A model generated the notes under the pieces. It did no database searches. It saw nothing but the letters and a program-made list of their open reading frames with translations, and was not told the DNA's origin. From Tubiluchus corallicola (lineage: Eukaryota > Priapulida > Priapulimorpha > Priapulimorphida > Tubiluchidae): a DNA stretch of 60,000 nucleotides. The stretch is taken from contig JAQGDQ010000039.1 of assembly GCA_030141605.1 (NCBI GenBank), positions 126,001 to 186,000 on the forward strand, given 5' to 3'. Below, piece by piece: positions 11,201 through 23,265 of the stretch. Position numbers and translations under genes: made by a program. Each line of letters begins with the position of its first letter. Within the stretch, counting starts at the first letter, position 1.

Positions 11201-14200
11201 CTGGACTTCTCAGCTTTATGGTATGTATAGCTGGAACAGTGGCTGTTGAAATGGAATCAGGTTGTTACTAGTTACTGAAACAAAACAAAATATCCCTGAC
11301 TATGTAAAAGTACTGTTGTGTCCTTACATACTAGAATTTGTCCTCTGTGGCTAAAGTTAATCCATGGGTGGAATTGGAGATATTTGCTGAAATTCTGTTA
11401 AAGGACAAGAAAAGGGGCACCTGAAGTGGATTTCAGAAAAATTGCCTTAAAAATTATATAACTTTACAGCAATTTTATGCATATATTGTATTCCCGTTGA
11501 AAGGAATTTTTGTTTGTTTGCATTTTAAATCTCCTGCTATACTATTCCGATGGCGCCATTACATGACGTCACTAAAATATGTAAATCTGGGGAAGGAAAG
11601 GCAATGTTAAATTATGACCCAAAAAACTTTCCGTGCAAATCTATATTACTTAACATTTCACTTACCTGCTGGAAAGACTTATGTAACTAGACTAATAATT
11701 TAAAATGTTTGTGCCAGTTGGTAAAATGTCGCTGACTCACCCTCCAGGGTGCGCCACTCACTAACCAAAATCGTATTTTTAATCTTATTGACAAGATACA
11801 GTAATTTGAAATTTTACTTAATTAGTAACATGTGTGCTATGAATGCTCTGATTATTTTTTCAAACTCTACTCAATGTTATCAAAACTTGTTTCAAATGGC
11901 TGCACCTAGTTGCACCAGCCAATTACTCTTAATTGGGATTTACATATTTTTTTCCTGGTTTCCATTGAAACGTAGGTTACATGTTTATCATGCCTAATTT
12001 TGTTCTTTGTAGATGTTGTGAATTTTTACTGTTTTCTGACCTTAATTATTTATGACATCTCTTTTGTGTGCAAATAATTACCATATTCATTTATGATTCT
12101 TTGCAGGTTGAAACAAGCCAAACTTTAGGAAGCATAGAAACTACTGAAAGCGAAGTAAGTAGTAAGCAGTGCTGTATTTTATTTCAACTTTGGTTAAATT
12201 GTATCTTGAATTGTGCAAGTTGATTGTTGTAAAGCTGGTTAAATCTTTAAACTGATTAAAAACATTTTTTTAAATAACTTCTAAAAGCAAAAACACTTAA
12301 CAAACAAATGGACAGTCGTATTTGGAAATTCAGTGGGCATCGCATAGTTATGTTAGGTGCATATGCGCATGTCGCATTTTCAGTCATTGTGGTGGACTAA
12401 TCAACTACAGTTAAGTCATAAATTACTCCAGAAAAACTAAATGCAATACGAAGTGCTGGTATACTATATAACACAAAACGCATTTATAAAATGTCCTATA
12501 CTCAGTCATTAAGTACTATATAATGTGCAAGAAATTTACAATTTAATTCAATTTCAATTTATTTATCTCTTTTGAACACTACAACAGAACATTATTAGTT
12601 ATAGAATCAATGAATAAATTGTGAAGAATTGTTACAATAAATAGTTATAAAACTAGAGAAATGATGGTGAAGAGACTAAAATGTGGTCATTGTAGCAAGT
12701 GTAGTCACTAGGAATGCAAACATGTTAAACTGGAAGCTCCTAGATACTCCTCCATTTTGTCTCAGAAAAACTTTTGTAATGATATTTAGAAATTTATTTT
12801 CAAAAAAGAGGATCTCCCACCATTAGTTATGGTAGCTACACAAATATTAATTATGTATTTTCATCTTTTACTTTGTATTAATTGCATTATTAAGCATAAA
12901 TTTGATTTATTTAATAAGAATTTAAAAAATTCATTGTTCTTCAGGAAAGTGCTTTGCGACAAATATAATTGTGTATATCTGGACAGACATATACGTCTTG
13001 CGGGAATAAGCAGTTCACTATTGTTGTTATAGAAGCCATGTGTAGTAAACATATAAATTTGCGTATGTAATGCTTTACATTTAATCACATATTTCTACTA
13101 TTTAACTCGTAACTAGGCAACGTTTTTAATTATTTTTGGGCAAACTTAATCTTTTTTTTTTCAGAAACGAAAATTAGCAGCACAGAGCGGTCGATATAAT
13201 CTCAGAGACAAAGTTTTCTGTGAAGTTTTCCCCGAAGTAGTAGAGGTAGGACCGTCTCAGACTGCTGTCTATTATATTTTTTGCCTTGCTAGTGGCATTT
13301 CTATGTCCTTCCTTTGTGTTGACAGGAATTAACGAAGTCTTTACACCCTTTGTGTTGTAAAGTTGAATATAAACTGGTTACTTTACAGTTTATATTTTCA
13401 TACTCTTGCTTCATGTCTCTGCTGAACTCCTTTCTATTTCATTTATCTTCTCTTTTTCTCTATCTTTGTCTATTATTTTATCTTAACTATTCCCTATTTT
13501 TCTATAATTCAGTCCTTTGTTGATTAAGCAGTTTTTTCTCCACTCTTCATGCTGGTCTTACAAGCTTTGCTTCTTGACCACCATGCAGCATATATTTCCT
13601 GTCGATAAACTATTATGTAGTTAGTAACTATATTAATATAGTTCTTTTACAATTATTGTAATTACAGTTGATTTGATGTGTAACAGTTAAAATGTGGTAA
13701 TGTAATTATGCTGAAGTTGACAAGGAATTACGAATTACAAATATTATAACACATTGGCTTTGTGTATAATAAACCTAATCTAAATCTATTGTAACTAAAT
13801 CTAAAATACTGAACAATAAAAAGAATTTTTGATTAACTATTGAAGTTGAAAAGATACCAGGATTGGATACAAGCATTGGCAAATTTGGCATTGACTGTAA
13901 ATTTGTAAATTGAAATTCGAAGTGTGGTTTGCAATATTTTGTTCACAGAACATTGCATTGCTGTATTACTTCTGTTAAATGCAGCATTAATATTTGTGTG
14001 TAAGGCCGGACACAAAGAAATTTGTTATCGTCTTACCTTACGTGCTTAAAAGATTTCATTAGGGGAGGAGGAAAATTTTTTTAAAGCTTTGTAGATGTTT
14101 AAAGCTGAATCGAGGAATATTTAAAGTCGCCTGAATTCAAAGTTCATTTATTTCCCACCGGTTAGCAGTAATGTTTTAATTTTTTTCAATACAAATTTTT

Positions 14201-16280
14201 TCACCCTTTGTTTTTTATTCTTTTTGTTTTGTATTACTAAATTATCATATAATCATCGATTATCGTATAGTCTGTTTTTGTATTTCATGAATGCATGTTC
14301 TGATAATTATAGTATAAGCAGCAGCACTACTTGGCTGTTAATAAGTTGATTTGGCAGAAAATGCGATACTTTTGGCCCCCAACATGAATTCAGTATCACA
14401 CAAAGTGGCATCCCTGGCTGAGAGTTAGCTGTAGAAAGCATAGCAGTGTCCTCGCTGAAACAACGAAGTTATAATGATTGCATTTTACATTTTAAATTTA
14501 AACATATGCTTTTATATTACTGCGTCGGGTAAGTATACGAATGTATAAAAATATTATAAAACTCTTGGCTGGGTGATTAGATGGAAACAGAAGTATTTTT
14601 ATTGTCGGCCTAATAACTTGAACGGCTATACTATACAAAACAATAAGTAATAAGGCAGGGTGGAAGTACGTTCGACGACTCAGAATATTTTTTCACTAAG
14701 AAATTATTATAAGCCAATTTATTGCTTCAGCAAACAAATATATAGACAAAGAAATATTCCAGCTGTATCGCAGATAACTGTACGTGAGCTGTCTCAATTC
14801 AGTCATTATTGGAGTACACCTAGCTTGTGTGATATATTCGACTTCAGCTACAGTTAACATGGAAGACTCTAGAATTAAATTGTAATATAGCACTAACAGG
14901 AGACATTGTAATTTTGCCTGTGGTTTATGTCTTGTCTTGTGAACATTAGTCATGCTTGTTACTGTTATGAATGGCTACTTAAAGCCAAGCTTAGGTCGAC
15001 CTACGACATGACGCAACTCGCCTGAACTGAAAAGAAACAGTCGTAAACACATGCTCAGGTCGACGGCAACTGAGATAGCATGAATGAAAAAAATCTCTGA
15101 CCAGACCATAATCATCATTGTACACTGCTCAGGTTAAAACTGGGTGGATATCATATGGCATAAGTAGAATATGAGCAGCTCGCTGGAATTGAGTTGCATC
15201 GTAAGCTTGCTTATGTTACCTGGATATATTCGGAACTAGCGGAGTCTTCAGTTGCTCTCAGTTGCATTGCATCACAAGGGTCGACCTAAGCCTGCCATAG
15301 TGCTTACTGGAAATCAGGTTGTGGCACCTGCCTCCGGTAATATGCAAAATTCCTGCGCAGAATACGAACGCTTTCAGCTACTCAGCTTGTTACCGAGTAT
15401 TTAATTTTTTTATGCAGTTCAGTACACTGAAAGCCGGAATCCAGTATTCAGCAGCAGGGCTTACTCAATGTGGTGTTTGTGGCATTACTGAAACCTAGTT
15501 CATATCAAGAATATCCTTCTAAGATAAGCCACGGAACTGGCTCAACCACGTTCCTGTGTATTGTACATCCTCCCTCTAAGAGTTAAATGGCAGAATAAGC
15601 GAGGCAAATAAAAGTGCCCTGATGACCAAGTATCGATCCTAAGCCGTCACATGCTGTTTTATGCTATGTACTCGTAATCAGAAACTAGGAATCATGTCCT
15701 CGCCACATTTCATTGCTAAACTGTATAATTGCAGACCAGTATTTTAGTATTACTAGTAACTTCATTAAACGGTCAGTAGATGGTGCTACTGTGCTACTCT
15801 GATGGCGATCATGAGGTGTGCAGTAGAAAACTTAATGGAAGACAATGATAATGATGCTGCTGCTGATGATATAAGTATGACGATAAAGGTGATGAAGATG
15901 AGATGACACGATGACGATTGTGCAATGACTCTGATGTTATTGGTGTTAATATTGGTGATGACTGTAAGATGTTGATCGCAATAGTGATGATTATAGCAAA
16001 ATTGCTTTTTATTGGAATTTAAAACACGTCAACTTTTTTATTTTTTCAGGAAATTCGCACAAAATTGGCAGCAGAGGAAGCTGAACAAGCGTTGCTGCGA
16101 CAACAGCAGCAGAATGGTGCCATGCCTCCATCATCGCAGCAAATCAACGCAGCCCAAGAGGCGCTCGATGCAGCTAACCAGGGAATGCTGGGAAGCACGT
16201 TAACCAACGTGTTCATGTTTGTCGGATTTGCCGCTTTCGCTTATACTGTAAAATATGTTTTGCATACCATGGCAAAATAA
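8174..16280 (+). CDS. UBE2J2: Ubiquitin-conjugating enzyme E2 J2-like, complete, 7 exons
   Basis: Exons 8174-8298, 8823-8863, 10274-10376, 11130-11220, 12107-12154, 13165-13245 and 16050-16280 join in phase to 720 nt, giving 239 aa (human UBE2J2 is about 259). All junctions are GT...AG. The start ATG has A at -3 and G at +4. The UBC fold spans roughly residues 12-165. As in the UBE2J family, the usual HPN tripeptide is replaced by TPNGRF, and the predicted catalytic cysteine is Cys92 in [19 protein letters not shown] Gln/Ala-rich linker leads to a C-terminal hydrophobic anchor (about 214-233), so the enzyme should be tail-anchored in the ER membrane facing the cytosol, where UBE2J2 proteins ubiquitinate ERAD substrates. 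Identity to the family is very strong; the symbol is assigned by family resemblance only. Confidence 0.95.
8823..8863 (+). CDS. UBE2J2: UBE2J2 exon 2
   Basis: A 41-nt microexon-like exon encoding [14 protein letters not shown] after a TTGCAG acceptor; it restores the frame between exons 1 and 3. The [11 protein letters not shown] stretch is a standard E2 signature. Confidence 0.93.
9371..9690 (+). repeat. Diverged copy of the hAT-like element found at 17102-18217
   Basis: Located in UBE2J2 intron 2. It contains GGGGCTCCTTGGCTAATGAT then ACAGAGCCACCTTCTAAC, which match the left end of the 17.1-kb element, and near its 3' end CCCAAGCTTGGGG resembles an internal motif near 17.85 kb. Boundaries are approximate. 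Confidence 0.55.
9820..9895. repeat. Short inverted repeat in intron 2
   Basis: AATTAATCTCGATTA near 9820 is matched on the other strand by TAATCGAGATTAATT near 9882, with about 45 bp between them. It may be the remnant of a small fold-back element. Confidence 0.5.
10274..10376 (+). CDS. UBE2J2: UBE2J2 exon 3
   Basis: Encodes [18 protein letters not shown] and [11 protein letters not shown], the E2 beta-sheet with the J-family substitute for HPN. The acceptor is TTTCCAG and the donor GTGAGT. Confidence 0.95.
11130..11220 (+). CDS. UBE2J2: UBE2J2 exon 4, active-site exon
   Basis: Encodes [17 protein letters not shown] and [11 protein letters not shown]. Its cysteine (residue 92) is the expected ubiquitin-thioester site, two codons after the splice junction. 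Confidence 0.96.
12107..12154 (+). CDS. UBE2J2: UBE2J2 exon 5
   Basis: A 48-nt exon encoding [16 protein letters not shown], in phase 0 at both ends. The LGSIET core is conserved in the family. Confidence 0.92.
13165..13245 (+). CDS. UBE2J2: UBE2J2 exon 6
   Basis: Encodes [20 protein letters not shown] then VFPEVVE, phase 0 at both ends; this is the C-terminal helix of the E2 fold. Confidence 0.93.
14967..15305. mobile_element. Probable MITE with about 35-bp diverged inverted ends (intron 6)
   Basis: The left end has AGCTTAGGTCGACC and CGCAACTCGCCTGAACTGAA; the right end, read on the opposite strand, has GGCTTAGGTCGACCC and a similar CAACTGAGAGCAACTGAA stretch. There is no ORF inside. Confidence 0.55.
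15838..15966 (+). repeat. GAT/GAC/TGA-rich trinucleotide region
   Basis: Imperfect GATGAT, GCTGCT and GATGAC runs within intron 6 of UBE2J2. Similar GAT-type patches recur at 24.3, 30.8, 40.5 and 59.2 kb. Confidence 0.75.
16050..16280 (+). CDS. UBE2J2: UBE2J2 exon 7, linker and membrane anchor
   Basis: Encodes residues 164-239: a charged [15 protein letters not shown] helix, a Q/N/P-rich linker, and a hydrophobic segment with [18 protein letters not shown] that ends in HTMAK and a TAA stop. This is the tail anchor expected for a type IV ER membrane protein. Confidence 0.95.
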   Translation, partial: EIRTKLAAEEAEQALLRQQQQNGAMPPSSQQINAAQEALDAANQGMLGSTLTNVFMFVGFAAFAYTVKYVLHTMAK

Positions 16281-18700
16281 TAAGGAACCAACAGCAAGTG
16301 TATATATGAAGTGCAGAAGATGTTTGTTGCTGCTTGCATCAATTGTTTATAAGGCTGTGATGACAGTTTCATACTGACTTTGACTCTTCTTTAGTTAATT
16401 AAGCACTTGTACATCATTTTAGCTTGTGTTCAACACACAAACATATCTTTCATAACAGTTTAACACTGCGTTGTTTAGTACATTATTTTTAAGCTCATAT
16501 CTCAACAGACATACCGAGTGTATATACGTACTCTGGCAGAGTCTTACATTAGCACTGATGTTAAACAGAATTTGATTGGCTTCAGTTCGACTGTGTCTTC
16601 AGTAAGAAAATGGATAATGTCAGGCTTTTGAAGATATATGCACTCATGCTGCTATATTATTGACCACTCACTGCTGCCTGCCAAGCTAAGTTTTAGACAT
16701 ATCTGATTCAGACAATTCAGACATAAATTTCAGACGCATCTTTGAATCAACTGGAATAGCTTGTTTGTATTTTTGCTAAAATATTTTAATCCCTGATAGT
16801 AAAATATTCGTAGAATTTATTGTAATTTCACTCAAATCTAGACGTTCTTGGTCGGTTTATATTTGTTGTTTATGTTAATGAAAGGCACCGCTTTTAAAAC
16901 AATTATACTGCTGCCATCTATGATCCATTAACCCAATATTTTGAGCACTTGGATAAAACTATTTTTTAACCAGTTAGGTCTCGAATACATTTTGAGACAT
17001 TGTTGCAGTAGTAGAACTGCACTGCCCAGGTGCAGTATTGTGATGTTATCTGTGATGAAATGCTACTCTAAGGACAAGAGTCAGTTATTATTTGCTGTGC
17101 ACAGGGCCAGATTATGACCTTTTGGGGCCCCTTTGCTAATAAAATTTTGGGGGCTTCCTCAGACAGAGCCACTCTCTAACCCATCTGCAAACAAGGGCCA
17201 CTTTTTTAAATTTGGGTTTTCAGATTCCCGGGCCTCCTTTTTTAAAGTTAACATTTTATTTAAGTTAAACAAATTATTCTCTAATACAAAAAATATTAAA
17301 ATATTGCACTCATTTTTCAAAAAAAAATATTTGAAACTGTTTTAGCAGCGCCGTCTCAATATTTGGGCACCCCAAAATTCAATGCTATGCAAAATTCAAG
17401 ATGTGGTGAGTAATGACCGACCCACCTTCAGTCTTGATATTGTTTTTTGATAGAGATAGACAGAATTTTGATTATGTTGCAGAGAATCGGAGTAACGTTT
17501 TCACACACGTTGAAATCAGGTGAATTTGCCGACTATTTTTCGTTATCAACTTATGAAACATAAGTTGTTGTCTCTTAGCAATCTCTGAGCTGTTAGATAG
17601 CAGCAGCTCAAGTCAACAAGTCCTTCGTAAAGTCCACCTTGCCATGAAGAAATGTAACCTGCTCAACACTAAGAATAATTCACGAGCAAGAAGCTTTATG
17701 AAATGTTGCCTCCCAAGAAGGTCAATAAGTTTCTTATTTTCACAATATAGAAATACAGCAGTACTCATAGTAACACGTGTCCACATGTTTGGACTTGATA
17801 TGACTCATGCCCGGGCTGGATTAGGCTATAGGCTAGTATGGGCTGCATCTTACAGCCCCTCAAGCTTGGGAAGCTCATACGTTGCATTACTGAAGAATTC
17901 ATATATATATAACTTAAAATAAGATTTCAACTTTGAAGAATGAGGCCAGGAAGTCTGAAAGTCCAACTATAAAGTGGCTTCTCATTTGAGGTAAAGGAGC
18001 CTTGTTAGAAGCATTTTATTTGAGACAGAGAGTCCTTGTTTGAGGCCCTCTATTTGAAGAAACCCATTATTTGAAATATATGAGGCCCCAGCTATGCAAA
18101 TGTTGCTGAAATATGTCACAAGTAAAAATATTCGAGACGAGTGCGAGCAAATTAGAGTTAGTGGCTCTGCCTGAAGGGGCCCCATAATTTCATTAGCTAC
18201 GTCATAATTGGGTCCTGCTCATGCCCCATGATACTTAGCTAAGCCAAAGGCAGGGGTGAGATCAGTTATGCTTACAACTCTCTGATTTGTCATCCAAGAA
18301 TTTTCAGTTTGACATTCAGGCAAGCTCAAGTAGAATCCTTAATTTGATTTTGAAGTTTAAATCTCAAAATTTGAATGAGCCATCAATTTTTTGAGATAAA
18401 GTTGTAATTACATTGAAGACATTAATTAATATTTAATTAGAATTCTTAATCACTAGGAAACTTTTACTGCTAATTGCATGCCATAACGAGCTACATTGTC
18501 TGTATGCATTGCGTTTAGTTAAACTACGCACTTAAGATACGCGTCCTTAATATCTTTTTAATTTCTTCAACTTAAATTAGCTTTCATAATTATAAATGCA
18601 GTTACTCCCCAAGTCGGCTGTTAAGAATAAATTTTGCTGTTGTGAACTCAGAAATGTACAGTGCAAAATAAATGCTAATAAATGTGTTATTTTAAGTAAT
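16281..18700 (+). other. Presumed 3' UTR of the UBE2J2-like gene
   Basis: There is no coding ORF between the stop codon and the strong poly(A) configuration near 18.67 kb, so this is best read as a long (about 2.4 kb) 3' UTR. Use of an earlier poly(A) signal cannot be excluded. It would include a transposon at 17102-18217. Confidence 0.5.
17102..18217. mobile_element. About 1.1-kb non-autonomous DNA transposon (hAT-like ends)
   Basis: The left end reads CAGGGCCAGATTATGACC followed by GGGGCCCCTTTGCTAAT and AGACAGAGCCACT. The opposite strand from 18217 reads CAGGACCCAATTATGACG, then GTAGCTAATGAAATTATGGG and AGGCAGAGCCACT. These are inverted termini of about 90 bp. The CAGGG... start resembles hAT termini. 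No transposase ORF was found and the 8-bp flanks do not match convincingly. Confidence 0.65.
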
Positions 18701-18730
18701 GCTTTTGTTTGTGTGTTTTCTATTGTGTGA
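18667..18730 (+). terminator. Paired AATAAA poly(A) signals with GT-rich downstream element
   Basis: AATAAA occurs at 18667-18672 and again at 18677-18682. It is followed by a T/GT-rich stretch including TTTTGTTTGTGTGTTTTC, the usual layout of a cleavage and polyadenylation site. It is the best candidate end for the UBE2J2 transcript. Confidence 0.6.
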
Positions 18731-20484
18731 GTAAGCAAGTAAGATCTTTATTTAAACTCTATAAGATCTATAAAAAGTGCAAAATATGAAATACAACTGA
18801 AAACTATTCAGATTTTATATGCATGTACAAAATCATTCAATAAATAAAAAATTTTGAGGTTTAAATTCAGCTTATAAAATGAGTACAAATTGATTAAATG
18901 AAAAAACGAAGTATAAAAAAACAAATTAAAACAATCTCTGAGCATGTATATAACAATATCATTATAAGCCTATCAGTTTAAAACGAATACTTACAGTAAT
19001 AAAAAACTGAGAAGTTAATTTGTAAATTTCGAGCAAAATTCTTCAATGTAGTTATTTGTACCTGCTGAGTAAAAGGCAAATTCCACTTCGGGTGGCTACG
19101 AGGTGCACATACCAGTATTTTGCTTTGAAGCAATTTATTTAAAGCACAAGAAAACGCTTTATTTACTTAAAGGCAAGCAATTCGTCTGGAAATTTTGTAT
19201 CACCTCCATACAGCCTTATTGCACACAGAACGTGCGTTAGTAGCAACGCTATATAAAACTTGAAGTAAAATTTTGTTTGAAACGAGTTTAGATAATATTG
19301 CGTAAAGTTTTGTAAAGTTAGAGCATTCGTAGTTAACGTAGTGTAGTTAGTTCTTGCTAGTTATTCGTAACGTAGTTAGTGAAGTAACGCACACACTTCA
19401 CTAATTAATCTAAAGTATGAATTACTGTATCTTGTCAATAAGATTAAAAATGCGTTTTTTGGTAACTCATTGGTGCACACTGAGAAGGTTAGTCAGTGAC
19501 ATTTTACTAGTTGGCGCGAACTTTTAAATTACTAATAATTTTCTTTTTTAGCTAAGTATTTCAGGCAGGTAAGCACAATGCTACGTCATTCAACTCTGTG
19601 TGGAAATTGTTTTGGGGACATACTTTAAAATTGCCCTTTCTTCCCTTTAAAGAGTCAACGAACACATTAGAGAGGAATTTGTTAGTCCCTATTTAAATCT
19701 AAACAATATTCATTGAAAGTAAGTTAGTTTTCTTCTTATGACCTCCGACATGACCAGACAAGCATTCTCGTGAGTCATCAAAGCATTAGACCACCGGACA
19801 CGCTTGCACTATTAAAGCCGATAATTATAAATTCGGAAACGGATGTGTTCTTGGCTTAATAACGTGGGTGTATTTTGCCCAGTATCCTGGATAGTGTGGG
19901 TCCTGTAACGGGAATGACGGCCACCCAGGCGTACTTATTCATATTTCTATGAAGCGCGCGTTGTTGTCTTCATATTTTGCTTTTTTGCATTTCTGAAACC
20001 GTTCTTCTAAGGGAATGCGAGACTTTTGCTGTAGATTTTTATTACCCTTTTATCCAGCTGTTCAATAGTTGCAAGATGAAAATGGTCAGCTTTTCTGACG
20101 CAGGAGCACGAATTTTGAACAGCTTCTGCATGTGCAGTGATAGTTAGTTTGTTTGTTGATTATGCATGTAATTCTACATAGTTCGAGATTAATACCGGAA
20201 AAATAACTCAGGTCGAAAAAGGTATTGCCAAAAGGCAATGTTATATCGAGAACAGAGACAAAGATAAAATAAACGCACTGTGCTAAGTACACCAATTCTA
20301 TGCCTATATTTCTGCCATAAAAATACATGTACTATACATAATAAGTGTACAGGCAGTATTGGCAGAAACTTTATGATTGGTTAATTTTTGCTTGACGAGA
20401 GAGTGGACTATAGCTGGACTCAGAGTAACATTAATTAATCACAGTGATGTATACATCACTGATCAGGCTGGAGAAAGGTTAAAC

Positions 20485-20750
20485 CTGCATGATTTGGTGT
20501 GATGTTATTTGATTCGCTGCAACATGATGACTGATTGTGGTGTAACGTGTTTTAAAGTAATGTAATGTGATGTGATGCGATGCGATGAAATGTGATGTTA
20601 TGCGTTGTGATAGGAGTTGATATAAAAAGTTTTTGATAGGCTGGGATTGAACCAGTGAATAAGAATGTGATATATACAAAAGCGACGTGATGCAAAGTAA
20701 TGCGATGCAAAGTGTTGGCGATGAGACGTGATTTGATGTTATTTGATGGC
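20485..20750 (+). repeat. Degenerate TGATG/TAATG-type pentamer array
   Basis: Motifs such as GTAATGTGATGTGATGCGAT recur irregularly for about 260 bp. This generates open but meaningless frames on the minus strand. Confidence 0.7.
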
Positions 20751-20785
20751 CCTGGAGGGCACGAAAAATCTTGCCACAATGTTGT

Positions 20786-20901
20786 GACAATACTTTTTGA
20801 CAATATTTTTCCATATTATGACAATGTTGTGGCAATATTGGTACCAATATTGTCAAAACATTGTCACAATAAGGAAAAAATATTGTTAAAAAATTATTGT
20901 C
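20786..20901. repeat. Hairpin/palindromic element centred on GGTACC
   Basis: Both halves fold on a centre at 20842/20843, where CAATATTGGTACCAATATTG is a perfect 20-bp palindrome. The outer arms (TTTTTCCATATTATGACAATG against TTTTTCCTTATTGTGACAATG on the other strand) extend to about 57 bp each with mismatches. Confidence 0.8.
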
Positions 20902-21556
20902 AGGCAGCGAAAGTAATCAAATACTGGGGGAACGCCAAGAACAACGTGTTTTCTCTTCGCTACTCATTGATAAAGTGCAGAAATTAACTCAAAATCACTG
21001 TTGGTTTCTGAATTTTTCTGTTTCTTTTAAAGAATAAAACATGAAATAAAATAACACCCAAGATTCCGTCTATAATAGTATTTTATTAGTATTTGTGACA
21101 GGGGTGCCAAACCAGCTGAAATCTTATTATAGCAGCTTAAATTTTAAAATAGTAGGTTTATTATTTCCGTGTTTCAAGCGATTTATTTCAAAATGTAACA
21201 GCACTACAGGTTGGCTAAACTTTATCCATCTTCCTTTTGGAAAAGCAGCCCCGAATTTGAACCACGTGCTTTGGCCTTTACAACTCTAAGAAGAGTGTCA
21301 ACTTGTCCTCTTTTGGGGGTCTATGTAAAGAGATTATCTTTAAATTGCTTTACGTAGGCCTATTAAGAGAACGGAAAGTTCAGGAATTATACTGATATAC
21401 GACAATGAAGTTTTCTTTATGTTTTTACTTTTTTATGTAGTCATAAAACCCTTTTGCTTGGGTTACATCTGCTGACTCGAGATTTCATTAATGCTGTTGT
21501 CAAATAACATAATTATGTACCTTGTACATTTTCGTTATTGTGAAGTACGTGGCGGC

Positions 21557-22002
21557 TGTGAGCAGATCACCGTGCAATGGCGGCCTGGGGCAAAAATCTT
21601 TTGGCGCCACTCCTTTTCAATGCGTTAAAGTTATAAATTGTGGGTGAAGTCATAACTTTTGCACGTTTTTTGCTGCAGCATTATGATTATGCAACTACAG
21701 GTTTTCACAATAATACAATCGGCTTTTAGAGAGAATAATACCACTGTTTTTCCAAACCCACATACCACATACGGTTAAGCAACAAAATTAGCTTTTTTCT
21801 CTACGTAGCTGTACGTAGTAACAAAGTCAGCTATGACGGTCTCTGACTAGACAATTTTGCTGCAGTTTGAAAACTGTTAATTGATAATGTCGGATAAATA
21901 ATTAATTGTTAACAGTCATTAAACTCTAGAAGGATTTTGCGACTTTTCAGCCTTGCGCCCGGGGACGATTACCCCCTGTCGCCCCCCCTTTGCCAGGCGC
22001 TG
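21557..22002 (-). mobile_element. hAT-like non-autonomous element, copy 1 (inverted relative to 26124-26730)
   Basis: Read on the minus strand it starts CAGCGCCTGGCAAAGGG at 22002, has CCTTCTAGAGTTTAATGACT, then GTCTAGTCAGAGACCGTCAT, and ends near GGCGCCAAAAGATTTTTGCC. The plus strand at 26.1-26.7 kb carries the same blocks in the same order. No ORF. Confidence 0.7.
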
Positions 22003-23265
22003 TTATTGTGACTGAGATACATACGATTATGGGGCGGCCAACTTTTGCCGGACGGTTCGAACCAACTCGCTAGCTAATAAGCAAAGTTTCTCATCGTCTT
22101 TGCGCTTAAGCAGAGATTTTCTTGAATGCACACATGAGCTGCAGAGCTCCAGCGCAGACTCACAGCTCTAAGTTATTAATTGCTCGAACACATAGCTGGA
22201 CGAACATTTCACGTTGACGTGCGCCGAAGCAATTTAATCAGAGATTTGATTATCAGACCGGGTTGTGCGATCACTGAGTGAATGGGAGAGGGCGGTTAAA
22301 ATTTGCTCTCTGTACGTTCTTAATAAAACTTATAGCGGTTGAAAATAACGCGGGTTTAATGGTTGCCACGCGTTCGCGATAACAGCTTAATTACAATGGG
22401 GTAGACAGTTTGATTAGACTCTGTGATTGGCAGTAGATGTTCAATTTGTTCGGAAGTTCTAACTGTTCTCTTTCGACAATAGTGATCGATTTTATCGACA
22501 ATATTGATTTTAAACATAGCGAAATTATGTAACTTAATAAAGTCGTACGTGTGATAATCACCCTTTTGTTTTTTTGGCATTTACTTGAACAAATGCTTAT
22601 TATTCGTTAGTATTTCGAAACTGTGAATTTACTGTCAAGCTGACAAAGTGACCGTGTTAACTGGAAATAGATCGATTACCGTTTGTCGGCACAGTGATTG
22701 ATTTTCAGCAGCAGTATCACTGATAATATCTTGACACTTGAAACTAAAAGTGGCACCTGGAAAGGACAGATCTGTTGGGACGCTTCATTGTTGACAAGCT
22801 CTGTCATCCTGCTCATCATCTTTGGCTAATTAGTGTGTTGTTTGTGTGCTCAGTTGGGGCGCTCAACACCGCCTTTGCTCCAGCCGCTTGCACACTGTCG
22901 TTTGTCGCACGTGTGAACGCAATCCGATACAAAATCCCCTCAGGTTAATCGCTTTACGATTGTTATTTTGAGAAACAGGTAGAGAGGTGTGAGCGCCATT
23001 GTTACAGATTAACCCTTTCGTTTTAAGGCTTTTAATGAGTCGAAAATCAGCCAGTATGAAAGCGGAGGAAACTTAGCAGTATCAGATTGGTATCCTGAAA
23101 GATAGCATCATAGTTTTCGCTTGCCCAAGATACGACTAAGATACCGAAGACGCTGTGCATTGTTACATAAACACTTTGCCATACCACATTTAAATTTAGT
23201 TTATTTTGAACAGTTGTTTGCCTAGACGAAGGCATTTTTGCAGGGCATAGAATTTCACTGTGATT

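Larger units (their letters stand above)
13246..16049 (+). other. UBE2J2 intron 6
   Basis: A 2.8-kb GT...AG intron. It holds a probable MITE near 15.0-15.3 kb, a trinucleotide-rich patch near 15.9 kb, and at 15430-15510 a stretch (GGAATCCAGTATTCAGC then TGTTTGTGGC) resembling 45550-45590. Nothing else was recognised. Confidence 0.7.
18731..23265. other. Intergenic region between UBE2J2 and chordin
   Basis: No conserved coding sequence seen. It contains a 20-bp palindrome at 20442-20461, a GATG-rich array (about 20485-20750), a hairpin element (20786-20901) and a hAT-like repeat (about 21557-22002). The chordin promoter and any upstream non-coding exon should lie in its last part, but no core promoter motif was convincing. 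Confidence 0.65.

Noticed and set aside
20479-20856. 125-codon minus-strand frame rich in H, I and T
   Set aside because: It is produced by the TGATG-type array and the hairpin element.
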